A DNA stretch of 64,000 nucleotides from Cohnella zeiphila (lineage in GTDB: Bacteria; Bacillota; Bacilli; Paenibacillales; Paenibacillaceae): the NCBI RefSeq assembly GCF_014212055.1, contig NZ_JACJVO010000017.1, forward strand, positions 1 to 64,000, given 5' to 3'. Each line of letters starts with the position of its first letter. The first letter of the stretch is position 1. The translations under genes and the position numbers were made by a program. Of this stretch, positions 32,639 through 42,924 are shown in pieces. Below the pieces are notes generated by a model. That model had not been told where the DNA came from and made no database searches. It saw only the letters and a program-made list of their open reading frames with translations.

Positions 32639-32672
32639 AAACGGCAGCCATCTTTTTCGGCTGCCGTTTCTT
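32639..32672. terminator. Bidirectional terminator
   Basis: AAACGGCAGCC (32639-32649) pairs perfectly with GGCTGCCGTTT (32659-32669) around a 9-base loop, between the ends of convergent genes. T-rich sequence lies on the plus-strand exit and A-rich sequence on the other side. Confidence 0.8.
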
Positions 32673-32679
32673 TGTCTTA

Positions 32680-33315
32680 TTATGCGAAGCCGTTCCAAGC
32701 GATCGTTTGTTCGACAGGGAAACGGCTGGACGGGTGAGCATGGACAGCTCCCTTGCCAATGGCGACCAAAAGGACCGGAATGAACCTAGACGGGACAGCG
32801 AACGCAGCAATAAAGGCTTCGCTGTCAAAGCCGCCCATAGGGCAGGAATCAAGCCTTTTGGCCTTGGCTGCCAGCATGAGCTGCATAGCGGCTAGCGAGG
32901 CATTGCGGATCGCGTCATCGCGCGGAAACGCAGGTCTTTTCGAATAAGCATCATCGATTTGCTTCATCAGATTGGATTTGATTTCTTCCGTCATGAAGCC
33001 GGCTTCGACGGCAGAACGATAAACGGGTTCGGCATTCCGATTCGCTTCCAAATCTCCCAGTACGGCGACGACAGCTGAAGCTTCGACGATTTGCATTTGC
33101 CCGTAAGCGATAGGCAGCAGCTTTTCTTTGGCTGATTGCTCCATGATAGCGAGAAACTTCCAATGTTGCAGATTCCATGCCGATGGCGCCTTCGCCGCAG
33201 CAGCAATCATCTCCATGATTTCTCGCTCATTTAATTTATAGCTGGGGTCGAAATGCTTGACAGCATGGCGCTCCTCGACCAACCTGAAGAAATCCGCTTG
33301 CGTATTTGCTGACAT
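32680..33315 (-). CDS. Nitroreductase-family flavoprotein
   Basis: This 211-residue FMN-dependent oxidoreductase fold has the N-terminal ERHAVKHFDPSYKL and APSAWNLQHWKF, which bind FMN, and the late motif CPMGGFDSEAF. AAAGGAG precedes the ATG at 33315. Such enzymes reduce nitroaromatics, quinones or enones with NAD(P)H. It is followed upstream by an EamA transporter on the same strand (gap 31 bases), so co-transcription is likely. Confidence 0.87.
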   Translation of the reverse strand: MSANTQADFFRLVEERHAVKHFDPSYKLNEREIMEMIAAAAKAPSAWNLQHWKFLAIMEQSAKEKLLPIAYGQMQIVEASAVVAVLGDLEANRNAEPVYRSAVEAGFMTEEIKSNLMKQIDDAYSKRPAFPRDDAIRNASLAAMQLMLAAKAKRLDSCPMGGFDSEAFIAAFAVPSRFIPVLLVAIGKGAVHAHPSSRFPVEQTIAWNGFA

Positions 33316-33346
33316 GGTACTATCCGCTCCTTTGTTTGTTTGGGTC

Positions 33347-34288
33347 TTAACCGGTCTTTGCGCGATTGGAAACCCGCCTCTCGCTTTTCTTTCCGAGCAG
33401 ATTGGTTCCCATGACACCGGCAATAATAAGCGCAGAACCGATGATATGGTAAATACTGACTTCCTCCCCCAGCAAAAGTGCCCCGGCAGCGATAGACACA
33501 ATCGTCGATAGATTGGAAAATACGCTCATTTTCGATGCTTCGATTCTGGACAAGGCATAGTTCGAACTAAGCGCCGTAATCAGCGTGGACAAGATGCCAA
33601 GATAAAGGATGGATACGATAAACGTACCGCTGGCAAGCGGAGAGAACAATTGATCGAGCGTTCCTGTCGCCGTGTGTCCGGCAAGCGACATGGCAAGGAA
33701 GGACAGAAAGGCAATGCCCAGCATGACATACGTAATCTCCGCGGGACTGAACGATTTGAGCAGCCGCCTCGCGAGCACGTTGTACCCTGCCACTGCCAAG
33801 CAAGACAAGAACAGGAGAACAATCCCCGTCATGTTGGACCAATCGATGCCGCCGCCTTTCATGATAAAGATAAACAAGACTCCGCTGACGGAAAGACAGA
33901 TGGATAGTTTTTGCAAGAGAGCGGTCGTTTCTTTCAAAAACAGGAACGCCAGCAGCATCGTTAAAACCGGGGTGAAAGCAAACAGAATCCCCCCTTCGCT
34001 GGATGTGGCATGCTGCAGGCCGTAGGATTGGAGCGTGAAAAATACCAGCGGATACAAGATGGCCAAGAGTAGTACCTTGTAAAGCTTCTTCCCGCGGTAG
34101 TTCAGACGAACCCGGCCGAGCAGGACGGGAATGGACATTGCGGCGAAGGATGCGGCAAAACGGAATGTCAGCGTATCCATGGGCCCAGCGAAATCGAGCG
34201 CTATTTTCGTGAATAAAAATGAAAATCCCATGATCATTGCATTCATAACGGCGCAAAAATAAGCTAGCTTCAATCCGGATGAATTCAT
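33347..34288 (-). CDS. EamA-family (DMT) transporter
   Basis: This 313-residue membrane protein has ten hydrophobic segments in two five-helix halves, each an EamA domain, matching metabolite exporters of the drug/metabolite superfamily. The start at 34288 (MNSSGLKLAY) follows AAGGAGGG. It is divergent from a MocR-type regulator gene, which usually controls the neighbouring exporter. Exported substrates in this family are often amino acids or related metabolites; none can be named here. Confidence 0.88.
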   Translation of the reverse strand: MNSSGLKLAYFCAVMNAMIMGFSFLFTKIALDFAGPMDTLTFRFAASFAAMSIPVLLGRVRLNYRGKKLYKVLLLAILYPLVFFTLQSYGLQHATSSEGGILFAFTPVLTMLLAFLFLKETTALLQKLSICLSVSGVLFIFIMKGGGIDWSNMTGIVLLFLSCLAVAGYNVLARRLLKSFSPAEITYVMLGIAFLSFLAMSLAGHTATGTLDQLFSPLASGTFIVSILYLGILSTLITALSSNYALSRIEASKMSVFSNLSTIVSIAAGALLLGEEVSIYHIIGSALIIAGVMGTNLLGKKSERRVSNRAKTG

Positions 34289-34460
34289 CGAAGCAAGTGC
34301 CCTCCTTAAACAGAATCGATTCCTGTTCGCGAACATGGAACGGATACTTGGAATGGTAAAATGAATTGCCGGTACCAACAACAACAAATATCCGGAATTG
34401 TATCAATACAGTTGTTCAAATAAGTATAATGAGAGTGGCAGGAAGGAGGGGGGGAAGAAG

Positions 34461-35810
34461 GTGAAGAGATATTTGTCCATCCTTTCCGATATGGAAATCA
34501 AAATAAATGAAGGGCGCTACCGTCCGGGCCAAAAACTACCTTCCGTTCGCGATGCCGCGAAACAGTACGGATGCAGCGTTAATACCGTCGTCAGGGCTTA
34601 TGCGGAGCTGGAAAAGCGTCACGCCATCTATTCGATTTCGCAGAGTGGATATTATGTCGTTGACAAGCCGGAAGACGCAACCGGCAGCAAGGATGACAAC
34701 AAAATTGATTTTTCATCTGCGCTGCCGGATATTAACGTATTTCCTTATTTGGACTTCCAGCATTGCTTGAATAAGGCGATTGATACGTATAAGCAATTGC
34801 TGTTTACAGGCGGGGATTCGAGAGGGTTGGCGAAGCTTAGACAGACGCTGACGTCCCACTTTGCGAATGACCAAGTGTTTGCCAAAGCGGAGCAGATTCT
34901 CATCACGTCGGGGGCTCAGCGGGCTTTGGAAATTTTGGCCCGGATGCCGTTTCCAAACCGGAAAGAGACTATTCTGGTCGAGCAGCCGAGTTACGATATT
35001 TACTTGCGATATCTTGAAGCGGAGGGCATTCCGGTGATGGGAATTCCGCGAAGGGCGGCCGGCATTGACCTGCGGGAGCTGGAGCAGAAGTTTAAGAATG
35101 GCGGAGTCAAATTTTTCTACACCATGTCCAGATACCACAATCCACTAGGCACCACATACACTGCGGAAGAGCGGAAGACTATTGCCAGGCTGGCGGACAA
35201 GTACGATGTGTACGTCGTCGAGGACGATTATATGGGGGATTTAGGAGAGGAAAAGGAATTTGATCCTATTTACGCATATAGCCGGACATCGCATGTCGTT
35301 TACGTGAAAAGCTTCTCCAAAATTATTTTCCCAGGCTTGCGCTTAGGTGCGGTCGTGCTCCCGGAACGGCTGCTGGAGACATTCCGTGCATACAAGGGGC
35401 ATACCGATACTTCGCTTTTGTCGCAGGCGGCGCTCGATGTATATATTAAAAACGGCATGTATGAACGCCATAAGCATCATATCAGCAGACAGTATGCAGC
35501 GAGGATCCGGGCGGTACACGATGCGGCAAGCCATCAAAACAGCGAGGGTCGGGTGGAATTATCAAGGGTCGATTCCGGCGTTTATATACAGTTCAAGCTG
35601 CCGCAAACCGTTAACTTGGATCGGTTGATGAAGCGGCTGTCGGCGAGGAATGTAATGGCCGTGACCGGAAAACAGTTTTATTTGACGAACTGGCTCGAGC
35701 GAGAAAAGTTTCTGCGAATCAGTATTTCTCAGGTCAAGCCGGAAAGAATCGAAGAAGGAGTGAGAGCGATAATGGAGGAAGTACGGAGGGAGATTGAGAG
35801 CTTGTCTTGA
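34461..35810 (+). CDS. MocR-type regulator (GntR DNA-binding domain plus aminotransferase-like domain)
   Basis: This 449-residue fusion has a GntR winged helix (about 1-70, LPSVRDAAKQYGCSVNTVVR) and a fold-type I aminotransferase domain. The PLP-binding lysine is probably K287 in VKSFSKIIFPG, and YHNPLGTTY and RISISQVKPE are present. I place the start at the GTG at 34461 after AAGGAGGGGG. MocR proteins sense PLP or amino-acid derivatives. The divergent EamA transporter is the likely target. Confidence 0.88.
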   Translation: MKRYLSILSDMEIKINEGRYRPGQKLPSVRDAAKQYGCSVNTVVRAYAELEKRHAIYSISQSGYYVVDKPEDATGSKDDNKIDFSSALPDINVFPYLDFQHCLNKAIDTYKQLLFTGGDSRGLAKLRQTLTSHFANDQVFAKAEQILITSGAQRALEILARMPFPNRKETILVEQPSYDIYLRYLEAEGIPVMGIPRRAAGIDLRELEQKFKNGGVKFFYTMSRYHNPLGTTYTAEERKTIARLADKYDVYVVEDDYMGDLGEEKEFDPIYAYSRTSHVVYVKSFSKIIFPGLRLGAVVLPERLLETFRAYKGHTDTSLLSQAALDVYIKNGMYERHKHHISRQYAARIRAVHDAASHQNSEGRVELSRVDSGVYIQFKLPQTVNLDRLMKRLSARNVMAVTGKQFYLTNWLEREKFLRISISQVKPERIEEGVRAIMEEVRREIESLS

Positions 35811-35984
35811 CTGTAGAAATATGCTGGCGGCGGAGCTGCGGCACCGAACCGCCAAAGCGTAAGCGCAGAACCCTAACCTGAGAGAATGAGAGCAGCCGGC
35901 CGACGTAAGCGGCTTGGAGGAATTCCCGCGCCTTCTATGGAAATAGAAGGGGGATCAGTCTCCATCCGGAGGTGCGCGAACGCG

Positions 35985-36854
35985 ATGAGAATTATCGAGG
36001 ATCTGGACCGCCGTTCCTACAGCATTGCCGTGACGCCTGCCGCTTTCGCACGGACAAGCCTGCCGCACGCCCAATTCGTCGGCCATTATTACGCGAATCC
36101 CGGTTACAGCATCGAACGGGACATGCTCGACTCCTATCTGCTGCTCTATACGTTGAACGGCAGAGGCTGTCTGCGCTATGGCAACAGCGTCTCGAAGCTG
36201 GAGAAGGGAACGGCCTTCCTGATCGACTGCAACGCTTATCATCTGTATTACACGGATTCGCCCGCCATATGGGAATTCGTCTACCTTCATTTTGCCGGGA
36301 ACACGAGCGAAGACTACGCGAATCACTTCATGAAGCTTGGCGGCCCCGCCGTCGAAGTGGGCGAAGGCGAGTTCCGGGACAAGATCATGGCGATCCGCGA
36401 TCTGCAGTCGCATATGGACGAGCGCACCGATCTGCTGACCGCCCGTCTGATCGTCGATCTGCTCACGGCGCTCCTGCTCGCAGCGATGGGACGGGAGAAG
36501 CATGAACCCGATTACATCGGCCGCATCAAGCGCGACCTTGAGCATCGCCTTGAGGAGGGCGTAAGCCTGGATGAGCTGGCCAAGAAGCATGCGCTGAGCA
36601 AGTACCATCTCTCCCGGGAATTCAAGAAGCATACCGGCTACAGCCCTTATGAATATTTGGTCAATCTGCGGATGAAGCGGGCGAAGCAGCTCCTCCGTTA
36701 TTCCGACGCGAGCGTCGAGGAGATTACCCGCCAGGTCGGATTCTCCAGCTCCACGCACTTCATCCATATGTTCCGGACGAGAGAGCAGACCACGCCGCTG
36801 CAATTCCGGAAGACTTGGCAAGGCAAGGCGGCGAAGGACAGCAATATCCATTGA
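35985..36854 (+). CDS. AraC-family regulator
   Basis: This 289-residue protein has an N-terminal cupin-like arm (YLLLYTLNGRGCLRYG and DCNAYHLYYTD) and two C-terminal helix-turn-helix motifs (VSLDELAKKHALSKYHLSREFKK and SVEEITRQVGFSSSTHFIHMF). The start at 35985 follows GGAGGTG. It precedes a YesM/YesN pair and a sugar ABC importer on the same strand, so it may add a second, sugar-binding control to that system. Confidence 0.87.
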   Translation: MRIIEDLDRRSYSIAVTPAAFARTSLPHAQFVGHYYANPGYSIERDMLDSYLLLYTLNGRGCLRYGNSVSKLEKGTAFLIDCNAYHLYYTDSPAIWEFVYLHFAGNTSEDYANHFMKLGGPAVEVGEGEFRDKIMAIRDLQSHMDERTDLLTARLIVDLLTALLLAAMGREKHEPDYIGRIKRDLEHRLEEGVSLDELAKKHALSKYHLSREFKKHTGYSPYEYLVNLRMKRAKQLLRYSDASVEEITRQVGFSSSTHFIHMFRTREQTTPLQFRKTWQGKAAKDSNIH

Positions 36855-37087
36855 TTATTGAGCAATAATGCCGGATGTGCGTCTGTGCGGGCGTCACTAT
36901 GATAGGAGTAGTCAAGGATATCTTCTCCTTCCGCGGATTACCGGACGGCTCCGCTGTGGGGATGGAACGACGCGATGTCGGAGGACGGCATTGACTTCCG
37001 GTGAAGAGAGCTTCGGAAACACGGTTTTGGATGCGCTTTCATCCAGCCGAAGGGGACTCGGCATGAATCGAACAAGGAGGGAGGTCA

Positions 37088-38845
37088 ATGAAGCGGCGCT
37101 CTTATCGCATGCTCGGTTGGTTCCGGGATCGCACGCTGAGGATGAAGCTGTTCATATGCATTTGTCTCTTCATCATCGTCCCGCTGATGGCGGCAGGTCT
37201 GCTGCTGAACAAGCATTTCAGCCGGGTGACCCTGAACAAGTCGAGCGAGGTCGCGCTGCAGACGCTGCTGCAGACGAAGAAGAACATCGACTTCGTGCTG
37301 GCCGGCGCCAACGATCTCTCGGTCGCCATCTTGTCGAACGACACCGTGCAGCGATTTCTCCGCGGAGAGTACGCGAACGACGTCGAGTACGACAGCCAGT
37401 ACAAAGCGATTGCCGACTGGATGAGCGACATCGTCGGTTCCAAGGAGTACTACGACTCCGTCAGCATCAGCCGGGACGGCAATATTCTTTTCCGCCGCGG
37501 CACGTACGAGCCGTCGGTCAATGCGGCAATGGAGCGCCGGGCCGTCGGCTTGATGGGCGAAGCGATTTGGACGGGAGCGGAGCGGGAGACGGTGGACGAT
37601 CGCCAGGTCGATGTCGTGTCGCTGTATCGGGACATTATCGACTTCAATCATTACGGCAGGAGCCTCGGCGTCATCAAGATCAACATCCGGGAGCAGGCCA
37701 TCGAGGAGCTCAGCTCGACCGCGAACGCGTACGTCGGGGAGGAGCGCTTCATTCTTGACCTGCAAGGCCGCGTGCTGTCCTCCAAGGAGAAAGAACTGAT
37801 CGGCCGAAACATCGGCGATCAGGCGTACATCAGCCGGGCGCTGCGCGAAGGACAAGGGCATTTCATTGCGGACGTGGACGGTGCTCCGCGGGTGGTGCTC
37901 TTCTTCACGATCGGGCAGCCCGGCTGGGTATTCGTCCAGTCCATTCCGGTCTCGGCGATCGCCGGGAACAACGGAACCCATATGGTCGTCATCGTGGCTG
38001 TCGCCCTATGTCTCCTGTTCGGCATGCTGTTCTCGCTCGTGCAGCATCATTATTTGATCCGGCCGCTTGTCCGCTTGCTGAAGGAGATGTCCAAGCTGAA
38101 GCGGGGCAACTTCGACGTCTCGCTGGCATCGGAATCGAGAGACGAGATCGGCGAGATCACCCGCTCCTTCATGAAGATGTCCGAAGAGCTGAAGAAGACG
38201 ATCAACACGGTGTACCTGAGCCAGATCAAGCAGCGGGAGGCCGAGCTGACGGCGCTGCAGGCGCAAATCAACCCCCACTTCCTTTACAATACGCTGGATT
38301 CCATTCGCTGGCTGGCGATGAAGAGCCGGAATTACGAGGTCAGCGACCAGATCGAGGCGTTGTCCGAAATTTTCAAGCACGTCCTGAACAAGGGACAGCC
38401 GCTGGTCACCGTCGGAAGCGAGCTGGAATTTCTGCGCAACTACATGTTCATCCAGGAAGCCAAATACGGGAACCGGATCCGGCTGGTCATTCAGGCCTCG
38501 CCGGAGCTGTATCCCTACAAGTGCCCGAAGCTGATCCTGCAGCCTCTGGTGGAGAACGCGCTGATTCACGGCATGGGCGAACGGACAGAAGGAGGGCTCG
38601 TCGAAGTCGCCGTCGAGCGCAAAGAATTCGGCATCCAGTATACGGTGACCGACAACGGCGTCGGCACGGACGGAGAAGCGATTAACGGCATGCTCGCCGA
38701 GAAGGGAGTGTCGCCGCAAGTTTTCGCCTTACGGAACATCGACGAGCGGATCAAGCTCAATTATGGCGAAGGGTACGGCCTGTTCTTCTACAGCCGCCTC
38801 TCGCAGGGCACGCGCGTGGAGGTGCGCCTGCCGTTGATCGGCTGA
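37088..38845 (+). CDS. YesM-type sensor histidine kinase
   Basis: This 585-residue membrane kinase has TM1 about 18-38, a large extracellular dCACHE-like sensor domain to about residue 290, TM2 (VVIVAVALCLLFGMLFSLV), a HAMP domain, the His_kinase motif QINPHFLYNTLDSIRW with H397, and an ATPase domain with N and G boxes (PLVENALIHG, VTDNGVGTDG). AAGGAGGGAGG precedes the ATG. It pairs with the response regulator 43 bases downstream. In Paenibacillus such pairs turn on the adjacent oligosaccharide importer. Confidence 0.92.
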   Translation: MKRRSYRMLGWFRDRTLRMKLFICICLFIIVPLMAAGLLLNKHFSRVTLNKSSEVALQTLLQTKKNIDFVLAGANDLSVAILSNDTVQRFLRGEYANDVEYDSQYKAIADWMSDIVGSKEYYDSVSISRDGNILFRRGTYEPSVNAAMERRAVGLMGEAIWTGAERETVDDRQVDVVSLYRDIIDFNHYGRSLGVIKINIREQAIEELSSTANAYVGEERFILDLQGRVLSSKEKELIGRNIGDQAYISRALREGQGHFIADVDGAPRVVLFFTIGQPGWVFVQSIPVSAIAGNNGTHMVVIVAVALCLLFGMLFSLVQHHYLIRPLVRLLKEMSKLKRGNFDVSLASESRDEIGEITRSFMKMSEELKKTINTVYLSQIKQREAELTALQAQINPHFLYNTLDSIRWLAMKSRNYEVSDQIEALSEIFKHVLNKGQPLVTVGSELEFLRNYMFIQEAKYGNRIRLVIQASPELYPYKCPKLILQPLVENALIHGMGERTEGGLVEVAVERKEFGIQYTVTDNGVGTDGEAINGMLAEKGVSPQVFALRNIDERIKLNYGEGYGLFFYSRLSQGTRVEVRLPLIG

Positions 38846-38888
38846 GCGGCCGCAAGGCCGTCCCCATTCCTTAGGAGGAGGAACCGTC

Positions 38889-40475
38889 ATGAAGCTGTTG
38901 ATCGCGGACGACGACCGGCAGATCCGGGAGGGAATCCGGGAAGGAATCGATTGGTCGGAGATCGGCATCGCCGACGTCCTGCTGGCTTCTGACAGCCGGG
39001 AGGCGCTGACGCTGTTCGCGGAAGCGGAGCCCGATATCGTGATCACCGATATCCGGATGCCTGGCATGGATGGACTGGAGCTGCTGTCGCGCATCCGGCG
39101 CATCCGGCCGGCGACCAAAGTGATCATTCTGAGCGCATATAACGACTTCGACTATATGAAAAGAGCGATGCAGTACGGCGCCTCCGATTATGAGGTCAAG
39201 CCGATCCGCGCGCGCTCGCTCATCAATCTGATCAAGAAGATGCGCGACGAGATCGTGAAAGACCGCGTGACCGAGGAAGCGTACCGCAAATATAAGATCG
39301 CCTACCGGGACAGCTTCATCCGGAACTGGCTGAACGGGACCGTCAGGGACCGGCTCGTGATCTTGGAGGAGCTCGCGCAATGCAGCTTCGATGCGAAGGG
39401 CGGCATGTTCTGCGCCGTGCTGGAGCCGCAATACCGGGAGGTCCGGTTAGAGAGGCTTAGGGCGCTCGGCGACGAACTGGAGGCGGCCCTCGAGGAAATG
39501 CGGCAGGATGCGCCGTGGCTGCTTCATCGGGCCGACGACCGTCTGGTGCTCGTGATGAAGGCGCAGCATTCGATGCTGTATTTCCAGCAGACGAAGTCAC
39601 GGCTGCAGCGGATACTGAAGCGTGTTGCCGCAGACGGCGGCTGCGCGCCGTTCGCGGCCGGATTCAGCGGCCTCGGGAACGCCGCCGAGATTCAGCGGCT
39701 GTACGCGGAGGCGGAGGCCGCCATGGAGCGCCAATTCTACGCCGACGGCGAAGCCGGTATGCCGGTCGGTTCGCCGCCGGCCGGGGCGCCCGTTCCCCTC
39801 GAGCGCGGGCCGGTCGTATCCTTGCTCGACCGCGCCAAGCTGCGGCAGGCGGTCCGGGAGGGAGACGAGGCGGCGGTGCAGGCGCTGTTGGGGGCGGAGT
39901 TCGACCGGCTGGCGTCGGAGGCCCGCTATTGCCGGGAGAGCGTGGCGACCTTCTGCCAGACGCTGCTGGACATGTTGGCGGAGTGTTCCGCGCCGGCCGA
40001 TGCGACCGCGCGGCGGAAGGCCGAGCTGAGCGGCGGCTCGGCTCCCGTATCCTTCAAGGCCTGCCATCGGCTTGTGATGGAAGCCTACGCGGAGACGACG
40101 CGGTCATGCCGGGCGGAGCGCCGCAGCCAGCTAGGCAGTATGATGCGGCGGATCGGCGACTACATCGAGCGCCATTACCGGGAAGAGCTCACCGTCGAGT
40201 TGCTTGCCGAGCAGGCCGGGATCACGCCCAATTACTTCAGCCACCTGTTCAAGAAGGAGTTCGGCATCGCTTTCAAGGAGCATGTCAACCGGTTGCGCGT
40301 CAACCGGGCGAAGGAACTCCTCGAGAGCACGAACCTGCTGGTATACGAGATCGGGCAGCGGGTGGGCTACGCGAACTATGCGTATTTCATTCAAGTTTTC
40401 AAGAAGTTGGAGGGCTATTCTCCCTCGGAGCTTCGCAAGAAAGCGGCAATCGAAGAAAAGCTAAATAATTTATAG
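38889..40475 (+). CDS. YesN-type response regulator with AraC output domain
   Basis: This 528-residue regulator has a receiver domain with phospho-acceptor D54 (VITDIRMPGMDG) and K104-like VKPI, a long GC-rich middle region of unclear function, and a C-terminal AraC double helix-turn-helix (VELLAEQAGITPNYFSHLF and VYEIGQRVGYANYAYFIQVF). TAGGAGGAG precedes the ATG. It is the partner of the upstream kinase. A solute-binding protein gene follows after 115 bases and is its probable target. Confidence 0.92.
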   Translation: MKLLIADDDRQIREGIREGIDWSEIGIADVLLASDSREALTLFAEAEPDIVITDIRMPGMDGLELLSRIRRIRPATKVIILSAYNDFDYMKRAMQYGASDYEVKPIRARSLINLIKKMRDEIVKDRVTEEAYRKYKIAYRDSFIRNWLNGTVRDRLVILEELAQCSFDAKGGMFCAVLEPQYREVRLERLRALGDELEAALEEMRQDAPWLLHRADDRLVLVMKAQHSMLYFQQTKSRLQRILKRVAADGGCAPFAAGFSGLGNAAEIQRLYAEAEAAMERQFYADGEAGMPVGSPPAGAPVPLERGPVVSLLDRAKLRQAVREGDEAAVQALLGAEFDRLASEARYCRESVATFCQTLLDMLAECSAPADATARRKAELSGGSAPVSFKACHRLVMEAYAETTRSCRAERRSQLGSMMRRIGDYIERHYREELTVELLAEQAGITPNYFSHLFKKEFGIAFKEHVNRLRVNRAKELLESTNLLVYEIGQRVGYANYAYFIQVFKKLEGYSPSELRKKAAIEEKLNNL

Positions 40476-40590
40476 TTTTGCTAAATAGGCCGGCCCCGAG
40501 CCATCCGTATAATGAAGTCATAGCGCACGAAACCCAGTTTTCTCGCAAGCGAATGGAATCCGCAAGGAAAGCGATAAGGGAGGCGAAAGG

Positions 40591-41940
40591 ATGGCAGGAA
40601 CGAAAAAGGTCGTCTATGCGGCAATGCTCGTTATGTTATGTCTAGTTGTAAGCGCTTGCGGATCAGGCGGCAACGGCAAGAACGCCGGCGCTTCATCGGG
40701 AGGGAGCGCCTCACCGTCAGCGAGCGGCTCGACCTCGCCTTCGCAGACGAAAGAAGCGGCTCCGGAACAGACGAAGCCGGGGGAGAAAATCAAAATGACG
40801 CTGATGATCACATCGGCCGACAACCCAGCGTCCAAAGAGATCGAAGGCGTCGTCGCCGAGCACTTCAAAGACAAGTACGACATTACCTTCAAGCCTTGGG
40901 ACGGCAACAACGCGGAGAAAACGATCAAGACAACGATTGCGGCGAACAATCCGATCGATCTGACCCAATATTGGCCGACGCAAATGGAAACGTTCGTCAA
41001 CGCCGATATGGCGCTCGACCTGACTCCCTATCTCGACGCGAACGGCGGCGAGTGGCGGAACAGCTTCCTGGACCGCGTGATCGAATCGGGCACCTATAAC
41101 GGCAAGGTATACGCCTTACCGTTCAGCGCCGTCTATCCGATGCTGATCGCGAATCAGGACATTCTCGACAAAGCCGGCGTGAAGCTGCCGGACGGTCCGC
41201 AGTCGTGGGACGACTTCATGGCGATGCTCGGCCGGATCCAGGAGAAGACCGGCGTATGGCCGATCGGCATCAACAAGGACTGGGCCGCTTGGGTGCCGCG
41301 CAACAACCTGATTACGATCTGGCCGGACGATGCTCGGATGACCGCGTTCGCGACCGGCAAGACGCCATTCACCGATCCGCTTGTCGTCGAGGCGTTCGAG
41401 GCGTCGAAAGAGCTGTACGACAAGTACGTGTATCCCGGCAAGGGCGCGCTGACCACGACGCTCGATCAAGTCAACATCGCGTTCAAGCAGGGCAAGATCG
41501 CCATCAAGGCGGACGTCAACACCAACGCGGCGCAATCGATCAAAGATTCGGGCCTTACGAATATCTCGATCGGCAGTTGGCCGACGAAGGGATTGAATTA
41601 TGTGCTCGGCGGCTCGGACGGTTACTTTATCCCGGCGAACGCCAAGCATCCGGAAGCGTCGATCGAGATCATGAAATATTTGACCAGTCCCGAAATTCTT
41701 CAGATGCGCGTGGATAAGGGATCGCCGGTTACCATCAAGGACGTCAAGTCCGACGATCCGAATCTCGCGCTCTACTCCAAGGACGCGGGCCGCATCGAGC
41801 CGAAGGAGATCATTAACGTCGCCCCGCAATTCATGGACATCGTCAACGGCAAGATGCCGGCGAATTACATCTTCAACGGCAAGTCGTCGCTGGACGAACT
41901 GGAGAAGGTTCGCCGGCAGGTGGCCGCCGGCGGCCAATAA
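40591..41940 (+). CDS. Sugar ABC transporter solute-binding lipoprotein
   Basis: This 449-residue family 1 extracellular binding protein has a lipoprotein signal ending in VVSAC, so C23 would be lipidated, followed by a Gly/Ser-rich linker. The mature part has the typical KIKMTLMITSADNP start and a VYALPFSAVYPMLIANQDIL hinge segment. GGGAGGCG precedes the ATG. Two permease genes follow in the same operon; the ATPase is missing and is probably a shared MsmK-type protein. The sugar is unknown. Confidence 0.9.
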   Translation: MAGTKKVVYAAMLVMLCLVVSACGSGGNGKNAGASSGGSASPSASGSTSPSQTKEAAPEQTKPGEKIKMTLMITSADNPASKEIEGVVAEHFKDKYDITFKPWDGNNAEKTIKTTIAANNPIDLTQYWPTQMETFVNADMALDLTPYLDANGGEWRNSFLDRVIESGTYNGKVYALPFSAVYPMLIANQDILDKAGVKLPDGPQSWDDFMAMLGRIQEKTGVWPIGINKDWAAWVPRNNLITIWPDDARMTAFATGKTPFTDPLVVEAFEASKELYDKYVYPGKGALTTTLDQVNIAFKQGKIAIKADVNTNAAQSIKDSGLTNISIGSWPTKGLNYVLGGSDGYFIPANAKHPEASIEIMKYLTSPEILQMRVDKGSPVTIKDVKSDDPNLALYSKDAGRIEPKEIINVAPQFMDIVNGKMPANYIFNGKSSLDELEKVRRQVAAGGQ

Positions 41941-42018
41941 TCGGAATCGCTAGGTCCGACGAACAGGCATAGGCTGCCGCCTGTGCCTGTTCGATAGGGT
42001 GGAGAAAGGGTGTCGCGG

Positions 42019-42924
42019 ATGGAACAGCGCAAATCTCTGAAGTCGTCGGCGTCGAGTCTGCGGATACTCGGCATTCTGTTCGTCCTGCCGTCCATGCTGT
42101 TCATTGCCTTCTCGATGCTTGTCCCGATCGTTTGGAATGCGGCCATGTCGCTGACGACTTGGAACGGCATGACGGCGGTCAAGTGGACCGGCTTCGCCAA
42201 TTACGCGAAGGTGTTCGAGGATGCGGTGACGGTCAGGGGCTTCATTTATTCCTTGCAGATCGCGGTCGTCTCCTCGGCTCTCGCCATCGCGGCCGGCCTG
42301 CTGCTCGCGCTTGCGATCTACAAGACGGGGCCGAAGGAAGGCGCCTTCTACCGGTTCGTCTTTTTCTCTCCGGCCATGATGCCTTTCGTCATTATCGGAT
42401 TCCTGTTCGTCTTCATCCTCAGCCCGGACGTCGGCCTGCTCAACAGCGTGCTCGGCGCGCTCGGCCTGCAGAATCTTCAGCATGCGTGGCTGTCGGAACC
42501 CGGTACCGTCGTCTGGACCATCGCGGTGATCGGCGGCTGGCGCTTCTCCGGTCTGGTGATGATTCTATGTTATACGGCCATGACGACGATTCCCTCGTCC
42601 ATGTTCGAGGCCGCCCGCTTGGAAGGAATGGGCTACGCCCGGCAGGTCCGGATGATCATCCTCCCGCTTATTATGCCGACGGTTCGGCTGGTGACGCTGC
42701 TAATGCTGATCCTGGCCTTCAAGACGTACGACATCGTCTTTATTATGACGAAGGGCGGACCCGGCGACTCCTCGCGCACGGTTCCCGTCCGGATGCTCGA
42801 TGTCGCGTTCCAGTACAATGAATTCGGCTATGCCTCCGCGATCGGGGTGCTGCTGACGATTCTGGTCTCGCTGGTCATCGTAATCGTGCAGCGGCTGGCA
42901 AGGGGGGAGAGCTATGAATATTGA
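42019..42924 (+). CDS. Sugar ABC transporter permease, MalF/LacF type
   Basis: This membrane protein of about 300 residues has six hydrophobic segments and the EAA-loop motif EAARLEGMGYARQVRMIILPLI, which docks to the ATPase. I prefer the ATG at 42019, 9 bases after GAGAAAGG, over the GTG at 42010. It overlaps the next permease by 11 bases. It forms the importer core with the following permease and the binding protein. Confidence 0.91.
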   Translation: MEQRKSLKSSASSLRILGILFVLPSMLFIAFSMLVPIVWNAAMSLTTWNGMTAVKWTGFANYAKVFEDAVTVRGFIYSLQIAVVSSALAIAAGLLLALAIYKTGPKEGAFYRFVFFSPAMMPFVIIGFLFVFILSPDVGLLNSVLGALGLQNLQHAWLSEPGTVVWTIAVIGGWRFSGLVMILCYTAMTTIPSSMFEAARLEGMGYARQVRMIILPLIMPTVRLVTLLMLILAFKTYDIVFIMTKGGPGDSSRTVPVRMLDVAFQYNEFGYASAIGVLLTILVSLVIVIVQRLARGESYEY